Shown here piece after piece: positions 46,085 to 59,387 of a DNA stretch of 64,000 nucleotides (the first letter of the stretch is position 1; each line of letters opens with the position of its first letter). Source of the stretch: Antedon bifida (Eukaryota; Echinodermata; Crinoidea; Comatulida; Antedonidae). The translations under genes were made by a program, and so were the position numbers. The stretch lies in contig OY727096.1 of assembly GCA_963402885.1 (NCBI GenBank), positions 30,795,820 to 30,859,819 of the forward strand. Reading direction: 5' to 3'. A model generated the notes under the pieces. That model was not told the DNA's origin. It saw only the letters and a program-made list of their open reading frames with translations, and did no database searches.

Positions 46085-47952
46085 TCACACCCGGTAAACA
46101 GAGCACATACTATCTTTAGGCTAATGTGTGCCACCCGAATCTCAGTACTGTATCTAGATTTCAACAGTATCTTAGAAATAATTAGTAATACAATATGACA
46201 TGTATCTCTTAGTATCATCACCTTATCTTAATCCCAACCTAACAAGCTCCACAAGTGATACAAATGAGATGCTGTAGAACCAAATATTCCTTTGATACTG
46301 AGCAAATATTAAAGATGTGTACGTAAACGTAAAGCTGAGTGAATCTCACAAATGTAAAATTTCAAGTCATTAGAATGTTGATCTGATGAATAATCATGTT
46401 TTCCTTGTAATCGTTTTCCACTACGAGGTTTAATCATAAACATGATTTAAGCATTGTTCACGATTCCATACATTGTTTGACGACAATAAATTTTACAATA
46501 CCGTATGTAATTTAATTTGATAGTAAATCAAGTCAACAATGTGTTATATTAGAAGTAATGATGCATTGTCCAATGGTGTGTGCTGTCGGAAAAGCAACCA
46601 ATTATAATTGAAATATACATTCTTCTACCGTATTCCTTCAATATTCAGGCTATAGTATTTGGAAACAAAATCACGACCACTTACATGAACCTGCAGATTA
46701 AGTCCGAGTGATTATAATTAAGCCGAGTAGTATCTAATTTCACCTGTGTATGTTAAACTCGCTGATGTACTTTCCTCTACAAATCTCGTGCTCTAATAAG
46801 GCCCAAGCCTACTATTATGTTTACCAGACGATAAAGATTGACAATAAAAAAAAAAAAATATGCACCTTTCTTACATAAAGCGACATACATTTTCATCCTA
46901 GAACTTATAGGTGACCATTTATGCTGCCTTTGATGGAAAAGTATTTGTTATATCCAATTAAATGACTTCATGATTAGTAAGAGCAATAATATCGTAATGA
47001 TACAACGATGTTATTGTTATCATATGACGTCATTTTGATTTTTTATTTGATTAAAACAAATATTATTTTAATCAACGGTTATCTTCTACAATAAAAACTA
47101 TTATAATTTCTTTTGTTTTATGGAAGAAAATGTATGTTTATCTATTTATCGTCACTCGTGTAGATTAGAGAAACATTCTCGAGTAGACCTACACTGGATG
47201 TTGCCTAACATATCTGGTCATCGCGTGTTGCATTAATACTACACGCGAGGTATGTTGAAGCTAGTGCCACCCCATCATCATCTTTTGTTTTGCCTACACC
47301 GTATATGCAATACTAACTTCTCTCTGTCCTAATAAAAAGCATTATTTCAATGCGTTATAGTCTTCGTAAATCTTCCATGTAACTGAAGTCACTCTGACAC
47401 GTATGTAATTACGACTTTAAACCGATGTTATTTGTGAGTGCAATACGAAGTTTCCGACTTGAAACACAGTTTGCACTGGTTGTTTCCATTATCTCCATCT
47501 CAAGCAGGTCGGATGTTGTTTTGTGTTTACGTGTTCTCGCCACGCTCCAATTCTTAACTTATATCTAGTTTAAGTTGTCCGTATACGTAATTACTGGATG
47601 CAATAACAATGTATAACAAGCAACCAAACTTATCAGAACTTATAATTTGTTTTGCATGTCATCGGCTTCTGCTTCATCATCTTTATATAAACCATCTATA
47701 TTCATATAACCAATGCGTATAATGTTATGCATTAGGTTATTATAACAGTGGCCTTTTCTTCTACATTTCCATTGGTATGATGAGGGAGAGTACACATTCT
47801 AATCAATAATAAAACATAATACCAATCGCTATCCACATTATGCAGTGCTCACTGTAATTAAGGAAATAATTACCACGAAGTGTAACTCTAATTATGAGTA
47901 ATGTACGCTTAATTAACCATGGTTTGTTAGGTCTATATACTCTATGCTACAA
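46085..47952. other. Intergenic spacer, nothing recognised
   Basis: AT-rich with no frame above 60 codons that looks coding. One full CRE palindrome TGACGTCA at 47025-47032. No repeat family seen. Confidence 0.45.
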
Positions 47953-48017
47953 TAGCGTGCTCAAGTTAGTGTTTACCGACCAACCGACCGACATAGTGAG
48001 CTGTAGAGTCTAAAAAT
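47953..48017 (+). mobile_element. Family B MITE, copy 4 (short)
   Basis: AGCGTGCTCAAGTTAGTG, then GTTTACCGACCAACCGACCG, ACATAGTGAGCTGTAGAG, TCTAAAAATA. The outer GTCGCG parts are worn or missing. Same orientation as copies 3 and 5. Confidence 0.6.
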
Positions 48018-48745
48018 AGAAATATGGATGAATGCACAGTACATAATTGGTGGTTTATACTTTATGCTTTTTAGGATGTCAGGACGATTTCATTGATTTG
48101 ATTTGATGTCGTCCTACTTTTAGAGAATTACATGTTATCTTTTATTATATCTTTCATTATCTGGAATTATTTAACTGGAAACCGACAGAAGACGCTTTGC
48201 TCACGGTGATTTTCTTATTATGAATCTCCATAATACTGTATGTTTTTATTTCATTATATTTCAGAGGAATACATTTATTTTAAAGTTGAAATAAAAATAG
48301 ACGCGACACAGTAAGCGAAGGTAATTATGATTATGTCTCGAAAGTCGGCGCCTTAGACTTCTATTTAGTTAAGGAGGAATTGTATATGCATTGATTGGAG
48401 AGTAATATTGCTGTTAGCGGGGATATAATTTTGTTTAAAAGTAGCATATCTTGGTACAGGTATACACGCCTGATTTCAGTACAGAAGCTCTGCAACTCGG
48501 TACTTTCGATACATAAACAACTCATGCACGCGTAGGCCTACCGTATCAAATGCAAATCTGACACTATACCCACGACATCATCAACCACAAAAATCCGTTG
48601 GCCCTAGAGAAATATACTTAACCACAGAGACGCTACATTGCGAGCGTAAATAACGAAATCATAATATGCATACAGTAGTAATATATACAAATCTATTCCA
48701 TAATGTTTTGAATTTTCGAAAAAAAAAATTACTATGAATATTTGA
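48018..48745. other. Intergenic spacer, nothing recognised
   Basis: AT-rich. TAGGCCTA at 48533. No exon seen. Confidence 0.45.
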
Positions 48746-48960
48746 AACTGTCTATTTGAATACCTTGAGTTAATGGAAAGGTTTAGTAACGAGCAATGTG
48801 GGTATAGAAAAGGGAGATCGACTGTTTCTGCTTCATTATGTCGTTTATGACAGCGATAAAAACCTGGATTTTTCTCGTGAACTTGCATGTAAATGTTTTG
48901 ATTTTCGTAAAGCATTCGACTCCGTTCCTTTTCAATCCCTGTTAAATCATTTTTATAAGT
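48746..48960 (+). mobile_element. Decayed LINE, reverse transcriptase domain fragment
   Basis: The first part reads LFEYLELMERFSNEQCGYRK and GRSTVSASLCRL before a stop. The second part, in another frame, reads FDFRKAFDSVPFQSLLNHFY. These match RT motifs of non-LTR elements (ISNEQFGFRKGRST, and F.DFRKAFDSVPH..LL). The catalytic FADD block and everything after it are gone. The frame change and stop mark it as dead. It is not clear whether it belonged to the same family as the fragment at 27437. Confidence 0.85.
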
Positions 48961-51724
48961 TATACATTGTATTAATCCTGTACTCCTTAATGTGTTATGT
49001 TCTTATTTTGATAATAGGTTTTTAAATCATTTTATCCGTCAAGCTCCTGTTGATTCACAGTTTTGTCATCATTTAAAAAACATCAGTTTACTATATTTTA
49101 AATAACTTTAGTAATTAAGAAAAAAAATTATTTAAGTGGGAGGCTGGTGAATTAGCTTTAACGGCTATGTTGCTAGCTATCTGGCCTCTCTGGAAGACTT
49201 GTCGCCAAATTGTCATAAAATAAAAAACATTGACAACATTGAAAAAAAAGCTAGAAAAACATTACGTCGCTGATTAGATTGAAGTATCTATTTCCTGAAA
49301 ATTAAAAGAATAAAATAAGTATGAACTCGATATTGGAGAAGCATTAAATTAAATGTTCGGATCGCTTCAACGATTACGACAAACGCAGACTATCCAGCAG
49401 CATCAGCGCCTATTGGTCAGTAGTCATACTTACTGCTTCTATAATTAAAATAGTGAAGTAACAGTGATAATTAATTTGTATGGAATTTAAAATGCATTAA
49501 TAGGTTGCATGTGGGATGTCAACATAAATAATAATAAATAATTTTATAAAACAAACAATTGCAACTAATGCGGTAACAATACATAATAACTCTTGGATTT
49601 AGAGTTGTTTTTGGATGTTACTTCTTGTTGGATACAAATTACGGACTAATCTATTTTGGAGTAGGTATTAGCAAATCTACTATAATCACCCAAGTAATGT
49701 ACGTCGTATCCTGGTATTTATTTTAATCATGTAGGTACTCTTTTAAACACGATTACAAAGTTTCATTTTATTCGGTATTTTTCAAGTAATCAATCCAATC
49801 CTAATGATCCGTACTCTTAATTATTGTTTTTTCGATGTTGTTGAACCCAAGTAATGCATTATGTTATTATGTGAATTAATGCTTGTTATCTCTAAGTAAC
49901 GACGAATGAAAAAATGTTATTGTAAAAAAACACAAATGCTTTTCTTATTTTTTTCCATCTATATGTGCACGCAAGTCCATGTTGTTAAAACTGTATATTC
50001 AAATGCAAAAGTAATAATATACTCGGTTTTTATGGGTAGTATTGACGAAGGTTAAACAAATGTCACGGAAGTTAATTCCGCCATTTTGAATATAACGATA
50101 GTACAATTAAGAAATGATTTATTTACATTAGGCTACATGGAAAGCAAACTTCAGACGTAAATTTAAATTTGCATTTTTTGTTTATTGATCTAATATAGCT
50201 GCATTTGTAGTAGGAATATTTAACTTTTAATACGTAACATATGTCTGTATCCGTAGGCCTAAATATAAAAAGACAATTTAAAATATAGGAATATTGAATA
50301 ATAAATAGGTACAGTATGCTTAAATGTATGCATTAATTATTGATTGCATACACCGTTATGGAAATAGAACTCAATAATTTTGCGGTATATTGCCGCTATA
50401 CCTTGTAGCGATATGTAATAAATTAGTTAAATATATTTTACACAATTTAGAGCTACTGTGCTTGAATAATTCTACCTATTATAAAGTTGTTTGCGGCGGG
50501 GCACACAATGATACATATCACAGACGATTCTCGTCAAGCGACGTTAACACGGGCAAATTTACACCACAATGTACTGGTCGCTGTAAGTCTAGCATGTCTA
50601 TAGGCCTATATTAACTAAATCTAACTTTGTGATGATCTCCCTTAACATGTATTTCATATATATATATATAAACAATTGACAGTGGCAGGGTCTTCTGAAT
50701 GGGAATCTAATGCACTAGCCATTTAGAGAAAGTTTGTACTAGAAACAGCAGGGGCTGTAGATAGATAAGATAGATAAATTTATTGAACAAACGCTTTTGT
50801 ATCAGCGGCACACGTTCATTTACAAGGCAATGTAAAAACAATATAGTTTCACTAAACATGATATCGCACGGTAATTGTGTGATTAAAGGACACACCTTAA
50901 AACAGATAATTATTATAATGTACAGTACGTCTCATCCGCGTCATTTGAAGATGATTTATATATTTATTATTATTATATTATTATTATTATTTATTTATGT
51001 CATGATCTTCATGAGTTCAGTTTTCTCAGTATCGTTCTCGTTACTGCTATCGTCACTTGGTTATTGAAATTTGTTATCATTGTTGTTATCGACTCTTCAT
51101 CACCATCGTTCAAAAGTTTTCCAATTTAACTGGCCGATTACATTATATACCTATCCAGTCATAGTTACGAGGTTAACTCACACAAACTTGAAACCCCCAT
51201 AGCTACTATGTACTCTCTATCTATATAGGCTCTCTCAAATTATGAACACTGAGAGCCCTTTTCCCTAATAATTCTATATAATTCGTCTTTATCGAAATGT
51301 TTAAACATATTCTATTTAAACATATAATTCTCCATATTCGCAGCTTTAGGCCTACACGGTTTACACCTTCACAATTCCTCTGAGCAACCGGCGGTCGAGT
51401 CTTCGCTTGACTGCATCTGGCCATATACACGAGGAACATTGTGGGTTAATTCGTTACCTTTCAAATGTACATTTCCCATGAGAAATATAACGTTTTGTAT
51501 CCACCGAGCGATAGTTATGTGATGCCATCTCGACCAATCACGTTCTCATTCACATTGGCTATCGTGCAGATTATTGATTTAAACGTTTGGCGTGCTAAGA
51601 TTAATATTTTGCAAAAGTTGAATATTTTGTACATAATATATTCACTAAATTCTGGCATTTATTGAACATTTGAAGTCAGTTAAGAAGAATTTACATTCTC
51701 TTCTGAACGATTATCCTTTGCCAC
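48961..51724. other. Intergenic spacer with one cysteine-containing open piece
   Basis: Mostly AT-rich and unstructured. At 50486-50582 a short open stretch reads VVCGGAHNDTYHRRF and ends TPQCTGRC at a GTAAGT donor-like site; see findings. At 50765-50900 the minus strand ends in AATAAATTTATC with TATC words, as a retroelement tail might. Confidence 0.35.
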
Positions 51725-51880
51725 TGTGATCCCCTATTTAAGAGAACACTAATAGGACTCATACAAACTGTCCCCTTAATAGGAGTAGCCAATGTGTGCT
51801 TAAGCGAGTGTCAAACCCCTCGTTTATAAATTGTCACATCGATATGAGTGAGTGTCCCCCTAATGAGATGTTCTACAGTA
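51725..51880 (+). repeat. Repeat fragment with GTCCCCTTAATAGG-type blocks
   Basis: Variants of one motif recur: TGTCCCCTTAATAGGAGT, GTGTGCTTAAGCGAGTGTC, GTGTCCCCCTAATGAGA, with AGAGAACACTAATAGGAC at the left. This is the look of subterminal repeats of a DNA transposon. Ends were not found. Confidence 0.4.
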
Positions 51881-53529
51881 TTGTAAATACTATAATTACA
51901 CTATGATAACACAACTGTAAGTGTATCCTTGCTATTTCATTTGTTAATTTCGTCCCATTAAACTGTAGCGTGATATCAAAATGGATATTTTTCAAAGACT
52001 CTTCCTAAAAAATGATTTAATGTGTTATATATTTCAATATGGCACACCAGCCAACCTAGACCTATTTTGTACTCCGTCTTCGGTCTACACTCCGCGTACA
52101 CAATAATCTAAATGACGTGTTCTACTTGGCCTTACAGTACGTGACAACAAGACCATTTTAGAGCTAAATAAAAGTAATTGAATTAAATAGAAATAGCCTT
52201 TCACCCGATTCAATATTATTTTAGTAACACTATTTGTGTTACAAAACAAATAATTGTTTGAGTAAATTAAATTAATCAATATTTTAGGAAATCTCCATGA
52301 TACAGCGTCACATGTTCATAGCTTGTTAATCATTATGAATAAAGGTTAGATTAAGCTTAGAATAAAATCAATGTCACATGCAACTTTGTGTTTATGAAAT
52401 TGCAAATTATAACAATTTACATTGTAATATTTAATAGAAATTTAAAACTGGGACAACCGACTAGCTAGATACAAATGTTATTTTCAAAATAACATTTTGA
52501 AAAACTGCTACGATTGATATTGTTTCCCTCAATAATGCGATTCAGAAAATAATACCGATCGAAGAAACATGGTACGTGGAAGCTAATGACTTAGATAATA
52601 AAAATGTACAGGTAATATAATTATTTACTAGCCTATATACCAATAATTGAATATTAATCCATTGCCGAATACATTGTTGCCCTTATACTGGCAATGCTAT
52701 TGTTATTATAATCATTGCTATTATTATGAACATTAGGTAGTCCTAGTAATAATACTAGTATTCAAAGCGATTGTTTCTATTAAAATATTGGTCTACTATG
52801 ATCACAAAACATTTCATTACTACATTTCACTTTAGGCTTACATTTTAAAAGAAAAGGTAATGAGGTCGTAATATTAATCTTCATTAGGGTTATGCTTATT
52901 CTTACTCTTCTTCCTTAAACAAAATCATCCGCACTTTTTAAGTTTTTGGTTGGTTTCTAGTTCAACATAATTTTGTTCTTGTTATTTAAAAAATGCTTTT
53001 TAGTCTGATTTTTTATTTAAATATTTGATTAGGCCTAGATTTGTCAATATAAAAAGATCATATCAACATTATTCTACTGCATGCAGTAATAACGCATGGT
53101 TTTAGTATATTTAGTATGATGCGGTAGTCATTGGAATAGAGGGTGTGTAGGCCTATAATTTCAGGAAAAACTTGCTGAATAAAATGGCATAAACAGAATA
53201 AATAGTAAACAAGACGTTACTGCATTAACCGCAGTATAATAATGTTGACGTAGTCCCTAAGAACATTTGTAATGTCAACATGCATTATTATGTTGATATA
53301 ACATCATGAATATTTACACGTAAGCTAAATAGGTACAATTGAATGTGAAGTTGTGTGTCAATATTGACCAAAGTTATGTGACATGCTATACTAATTATAA
53401 ACTTCACTTTATTAAATCAAACATTTTAGAAAAGGTAAAACTAAATGATGATCAGAAACTTGTCTTTTTTATACCGTACTTATGTCTGAAAAGATCAAGA
53501 CTTAACCGATGCTAACTGGGGTACTGATC
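51881..53529. other. Intergenic spacer, nothing recognised
   Basis: AT-rich. TAGGCCTA at 53030 and 53148. No frame or RNA gene recognised. Confidence 0.45.
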
Positions 53530-53705
53530 CCCAGTTAGCGGTGATGGTGTATCCCCATACTCCGTTTTGGGTGCTAGCCTGGTGTTTTGGTCTTTTTGTT
53601 CTCTTCCTTTTGGTTTCCATTCTTTCTATTCATTGTCGATCGCATAGAGACATTGTTTATTTGCGCTATATAAATCTATCTATTAATATTATTATTATTA
53701 TAAAT
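53530..53705 (+). mobile_element. SINE/LINE 3' end with ATT tail
   Basis: A G/T-rich piece ends TTTGCGCTATATAAATCTAT and is followed by (ATT)n. GCGCTATATAAAT is the same 3' end as that of the SINE at 35294. No tRNA head is visible, so this is a truncated or partner-element 3' end. Confidence 0.5.
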
Positions 53706-54589
53706 TACCGTTATTGTTACAATGTATATTCGCTGTCAATAAATACTAATGACCCACGCTGTGGTTGGCCAGTAAGCTATAAAATTGAATAATATGCAAT
53801 GCATGTATATGCAGCTATTAACGGTCGTGAATTCCGTAAGTTTAATGCGATCTCGATATTGTTAAGACACTCGAAAATAATATACGGTAGATAATTGAAT
53901 TAATTATTTATGGAAATTGAAAGGCTGCGAAAGATACAGTGATTTGTGAAATGCAGTGTTGACAGAATATACTAAAAGTGTTGACAGAAGAAATCGATAA
54001 AGTGAAGTCTTCAGTACTGTCAAATATGGTATAACATCAATTTTTCAAGTAGAGCCAGTATCGGTTTATTCCACCATATCAAATTAATAATAACAATTTA
54101 AAATAAAATCTCGTAAAATGTTTGCTAGTTCTATTGTTATGCTTTTAGGAATATTAAAAGGTACAAACATAGCCATAAGTAAAACTTAAATACTGCATTC
54201 TAAAAAAGATAGAATTTAAAAACAAACCCCAATAGTATTATCATTATTTTGCCGACTGTGTTAAGATGCCACTAACATTTCTAGAACCTGAATGATGAAA
54301 TTATGTTTTGTTACTCTAAAACGAATTATTATGGTACTAAGTAAAAATGATCTTACTCACCATTTTCCTGAACATGTTAAAACCTTATCACAATCTGGTC
54401 TAAGCTTTTCTAAATGATCAATCCATTTATATCGGCCCACAAGGTTTTCTACTCTGACCGTTGAGGGCGTGTTATGATTTTGTTTTTGCCATCGCTGGAA
54501 ATTATAGACAGTCAATGTAAAGTGCAAATAAATAAATGTATCAATGACAGTCAACATTCCGATCATCGTTGTATAATAAACTCAGTCAG
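53706..54589. other. Spacer, nothing recognised
   Basis: AT-rich with short frames only. Confidence 0.45.
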
Positions 54590-55015
54590 TAAGTTGTACT
54601 CAGCTAGTTTGTCAGTCAAGCCGCTCAGAATCATTCAAAGTGTGTTGGGTTATCCAATTTGAGTCAATTTGTTCAGAATCAGTCCGTTTGTTCATCTTTT
54701 TGTCAGATGTGTCGCGTTCATCAAAATTAGTGTGTTTCAAAGTTATAGTCGCTTAGTCCAATTGTCAGCCGCGTCATTTAAAATGTTGTTGTGTTCGGCT
54801 CTTGGTCTGGTGTGTTGTGTTATTCAGCTCGTAGTCACGTATATTATGGTCAACTTTTGGTCAGGTGTGTTTTGTTCAGCCATTATTTTGTTTAGCCGAG
54901 TCATTCAGAGTTTGTTGTGCTCAGCGCTCGGTCAGGTGTGGTGTGTTCAGTCGATTGGTCAGCCGAGTCATCCAGAGTTTTTTTGTTCAATTCTTGGTCA
55001 GCCAATTCTTCTGTA
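54590..55015 (+). repeat. Degenerate TCAG/GTGTGTT-type repeat
   Basis: Words such as TTTGTCAGTCA, GGTCAGGTGTG, TGTTCAGCC and GAGTCATTCAGAGTTTGTTG recur through 430 bases, spaced 40-70 bases apart. A 115-codon + frame through it is a product of this base bias. Confidence 0.5.
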
Positions 55016-56784
55016 GTTTTAAGTAATTCCGAGTCCCTCGTTGAACCAAAATTGTAGTCATATAGTTTAGGTAGTATACTACAAGGTATTTTATTTTAGA
55101 TAATATTCTTGTTGCTTACTCAAAAGAAAACAATTGCAAAGGTTTATATTGATTCAATTTTACATTGAATTAAATATGATATTAAATTAAATATGATATT
55201 GAAAAGTGGTACTCTATGCCACTATATTCTGCTTGTTGGCTTCGACTGTTTTCAGCTTTATCCACTTCGTTAAAAATTAAAAGATCTTAAACATATTTAC
55301 AGCACTTCTGAGGGTGGTGACATAATTATTGATGTTTTTGAAAAACACGGTTTATGTGGCATTACATAAAATTGTCAATACAAGATCAAAACATTTATAA
55401 CAGCAAAGCTATTTCTGTTTTCGATTGTGACAATGAAGAGAAGAAACAAGATTATAGTCTTACCAGAAAAGAGTGAAAAACACTCTGCTGGTCTTACCAA
55501 TTCTTTGAATTTTAATTGTTTTTATGTGTACAATCGAGACATTTTTTTGAATGTTATAAGAAGTAATTCCCAAATTTGATTCAAGGAATCAACGCCAGAC
55601 GTAAACGTATTAATAATTGAGTAATTTAAAATAAAGATCATCAATGAGTCGAAAGAATGATTGAGCTGCAAATAGACTGGACAGAGTTTCAAAGAATGAA
55701 ACTTTTCTCTCCATTCAATGAATACAAACGTTTCATTATTTTGTTTTATAACACACCTATAGTGTACTTATTTAATTTCTCTTGAATTGAACGTCGGCGC
55801 TTGGAATAAAGCATGTGTGAATTGTTTATTTATCATAATTTTGTTAAATATGCCTTTCTTTTTACATTTGTGTACAAACAAAATTGGATTTTAGTGTAAC
55901 TATAAACCTACCCTACTGACAAGAAAAGTGCTTATTTTCGACAAAGTCGTGTAACACCAAAAAAACATAGTGGAAACTATAGATATATTTTTTCCCGCGC
56001 GTGGACTTTAAATCAACTTTTTTTACTCAGATAATTTTTATTTTTCCCGTTTCATTTTCTGTTTTTTAATGAAATTGTTAGTTGTCCTTAATTAATCTGT
56101 GTTCAATCTTGTCATACCACAGCTGGCTATTGCACCTTGTAATTTACAATACATTACTACACTATTTTGAATAATCTTCCTTTATTAAATTGATAATTTC
56201 CGAATTTAAATAATGAGAAAATGTTTCCAATATATCTCAATTAACCTTCTATCTATAGTAAATTGTTAGTCTAATAAAAACGGAAGCAAAGGTTGAATAT
56301 TTATAGCCAAGTTTTAATAATGGATGTTTTTATTAAAACAAATTACCATTAAGCCAATTTGTACTAACTATAGCACATTTTGTAATGTCATTGGTGAGGC
56401 TTTATACGTATTACAGTTGATAAATTATTGCGGGTTTAGTCTCATTTCGAACAACTAATGTTTTCTTAGATAGTTAACTATTACAAATCATTAGCAGCAA
56501 TTTAGCTGTCACTATTTTCGAAGCACCGTGCACACTTTTAAAGTCGTTACTGACACACGCATACACGTTTAAGCTCGCGTTTTAACATTGATAATGATCA
56601 TGGTTATGTGACACGTGACATGGAACCATGACGCGCAACAGATCTTCATATTCACACCACGTAAGCGTACGTTATTACGTCACAGGATCGTATATACTGC
56701 GTCACCCCAATCTCCTTCATTCAGCCACCACTGAACATTAGAAGAAAATGTGTGCCTCTTTAAGCTGAAAATACACATCTCTTG
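55016..56784. other. Intergenic spacer, nothing recognised
   Basis: AT-rich. An 18-base unit with TTAAATATGATATT occurs twice near 55168-55201. No gene seen. Confidence 0.45.
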
Positions 56785-56943
56785 AAGGCTCTGTCTACAC
56801 TATCAAACTATTGACAAAAAAAAAGTGTGATGTACCTAAATATGGTAGTGATATGCTTAAATATGGTAGTGATATGACATCATCATGCCCATATGGGCAA
56901 ATCACATTTTTATCACATACAATGTTATAGTGACAGAGCTTAA
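56785..56943 (+). mobile_element. Family A MITE, copy 6
   Basis: AGGCTCTGTCTACACTATCA at the left, with an A-run, two internal AAATATGGTAGTGATATG units and CCCATATGGGC. The right end (AGTGACAGAGCTTAAA) has lost a few bases. Confidence 0.85.
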
Positions 56944-57040
56944 AGGTTGGTTCCCATCTTGGACGTAACGCAGCGAAGTGGACGCAACGCAAGTAAGTTA
57001 ACCAATCACAAACTATGATCCATCGCGTCGTGATATGTGT
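56944..57040. mobile_element. GACGCAACGC-type element, copy 2
   Basis: Lies exactly between two family A copies. GGACGTAACGC and GGACGCAACGCAAGTAAG, then ACCAATCACAAA and ATCCATCGCGTCGTG, match blocks of the element at 33530. The inverted right end is weak. Confidence 0.45.
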
Positions 57041-57194
57041 GAAGTACTGTCTACACTTATCAAACTAGTTTGGCAAAAGAAGTGTGATGTGCCCAAATAT
57101 GGTGGTGATATGCTCAAATGTGGTAGTGATATGACATCATAATGTCCATCACATTTTTTGTCACATAAAGTTTGGTAGTGTAGACAGAGCTTAA
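57041..57194 (+). mobile_element. Family A MITE, copy 7
   Basis: GTACTGTCTACACTTATCAA at the left and TTTGGTAGTGTAGACAGAGC at the right, with two internal CAAATATGGTGGTGATATG-type units. Same orientation as copy 6, from which it is separated by only 97 bases. Confidence 0.85.
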
Positions 57195-59387
57195 GTGGCG
57201 GCGGTGTTAAAGATTGATAACCTTACGGTTTATGTAAAGTTAATCTGCTATCATAATGTCACATACTGTCTACTGTATATAACAAAAGTAGGTCTCATAG
57301 TCACATAAATGAAATCGGTAATTGAAAAGCACTACCTCATTTCTGAGTGTTTATAGAAATGTCATATTGAGGCAAAATCTATTCGATCTTACTCCGATTA
57401 ATTGAACTTTAAATTACGTTCAATCATTCGAGCTTGTTTATATTAGAACGTAAAAAGACTTTTAAAACACATTTATTTTCTTTAAATATAACATAGTAAT
57501 GTGATATTAATAAAATTGTATCGAAACTATTTGGTATGTTTTGAAAATTAATTAAACTGCAAGTTAGCTCGAAGTCATTGTGCTAGATTTAGGCTGCTTT
57601 CCATAATCTGGAATTATGAAGTAGGCTTACGATACCAAAGGATCTCAATTATAGTTTTGATTTTCCATAGTAACCAACATTTACTATTGTGTTCGTTTAT
57701 AATGTGCATTCACATTACATGTATACACAAATATAAATCATTTACAATTAAATGTAGCACCTTAATGTAATGCGTACATCTTACTTAATACTTGTTACAC
57801 CTAAAAGCGCATACTACATGATATCTCCATCTCACGTGATTCTAGACGATTCCTCGCCTAGTAGACGGTTCCATATCAGGGCATGCTCTGTTTTGATTTC
57901 CTCAGTGTATGATTCCCATTTCCATCTAACAATCTCAGTTTTCAGTTGTTCCTGTCCATTCCTTTTGCATTGATTGTCATTTTTATTATTCTTTCAGGCC
58001 AACATATTCAGAGAATCCCCCTTATAGATGAATCGTCTCTGATTTCAGTAGTAGGCATATTCACGATTCAAAACAGTTTCGACATTATCGTTGAATACTC
58101 TATGTTGATATTTGTTGGTGATGTATCTTGCCTTCCACCACTGGTACCTTGCAGATCCTTTCTACAAACAACACAATGAGAATGACATTGGATGCAATGG
58201 ACCACATGGGAGTAAGACATTGACTATGCAAATGAATTATCACAAATACATTAGCATAAAAACACAACTAAAAAATATGCTCGTTTTAAACTTAACACAG
58301 AGAAAACCAAAACCAAAAACAATCAGGCAATCTAGCTAATGAAAGGTGAAGCAGAACAAGTTGAAAGTTTTAGTTATCGTTCCAGAAAAAAAATAAAAAA
58401 ACATACGTGGAAGGACAGGCGAAGACGTGAAAGGGACGATATACTAAAAATGTAACATTTATTAAATCATTAATTTCTCTCGTTTTAATAATCTCCTATT
58501 TAAAAAAATTGTAAATTTGAAACTTATTTTGGATTCAGTTTACAGTCATTAAATTATTACAGGTAATATTTATCTCGTTATCTTCTATTTTTAAATTCCA
58601 ATTTTAACACTAAATCGTGGGAAGGCGAGAGCACATCATTAATGTAAATTGAAACATAGGTTTGGATATGTTAGCTTAGCATTTGCTAATAATCAATTAT
58701 TTACCATATTTAGCTATAATTAGTCATAAGTGTTAATTAAGATTAACATGTTTGATTTCTATTTGTTCTGTAATAAGATGAAATAATAATCAAGATGAAG
58801 TTATGTGATCGTTTTTTAATTGAACACCATTTTTTATTGTCCATGAAATAAATGAAATTGAAATTGTATTTAAAGTTAGATCGTTTGACGTATTATCGAA
58901 TTATAAATAGTAAGAAATACTTTTAAAACTATTATAATACCATTTTTTAAATAGGCCTATATAGGCTTAGAATTAAGTTGTTTTATTTTAGTTTACTTTA
59001 TGTTCTCTTCTTCATAGGATGGCATAGTTGTTTTGTCTAGTGTGACCGTGTATTCAAATGAGGCAAATGTGACCGAGGAAGAATAACTTAGTGGTGTAAA
59101 CTGCGCTGTTTTAAATGTCGCATATAACCTTGTTTTTGTGATGTTTTTTTGTGGATTTTCGATTTTTGTTGTTATCGTTGTTGTACTATTGGTATTTCTG
59201 TGACTGTTTCCGTTGCTATTGTTGTCGTTTGTTGTGCTGTTGGGTGATTTTTCTGTCCAGATTGTGATGTTATTTTGTAGGCCGTTGTACTTGTCTCGTT
59301 CGTTACACCTGAATCAAAACTACCGCTGCGAGACAATCGTGGTATGACATATGCAAATGACCCTGTTTCAAGCTCGCTACTGTAAAC
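57195..59387. other. Intergenic spacer, one odd open piece
   Basis: Mostly AT-rich. A 53-codon minus-strand open piece at 57832-57993 has coding-like composition (see findings). Just before 59388 there is an octamer ATGCAAAT (59350-59357) and a T/G-rich simple region (59160-59260). Confidence 0.35.

Noticed and set aside
54669-55016. 115-codon + strand frame with Ser/Cys/Val
   Set aside because: Lies in a degenerate TCAG/GTGTG repeat region; repeated words explain the open frame.
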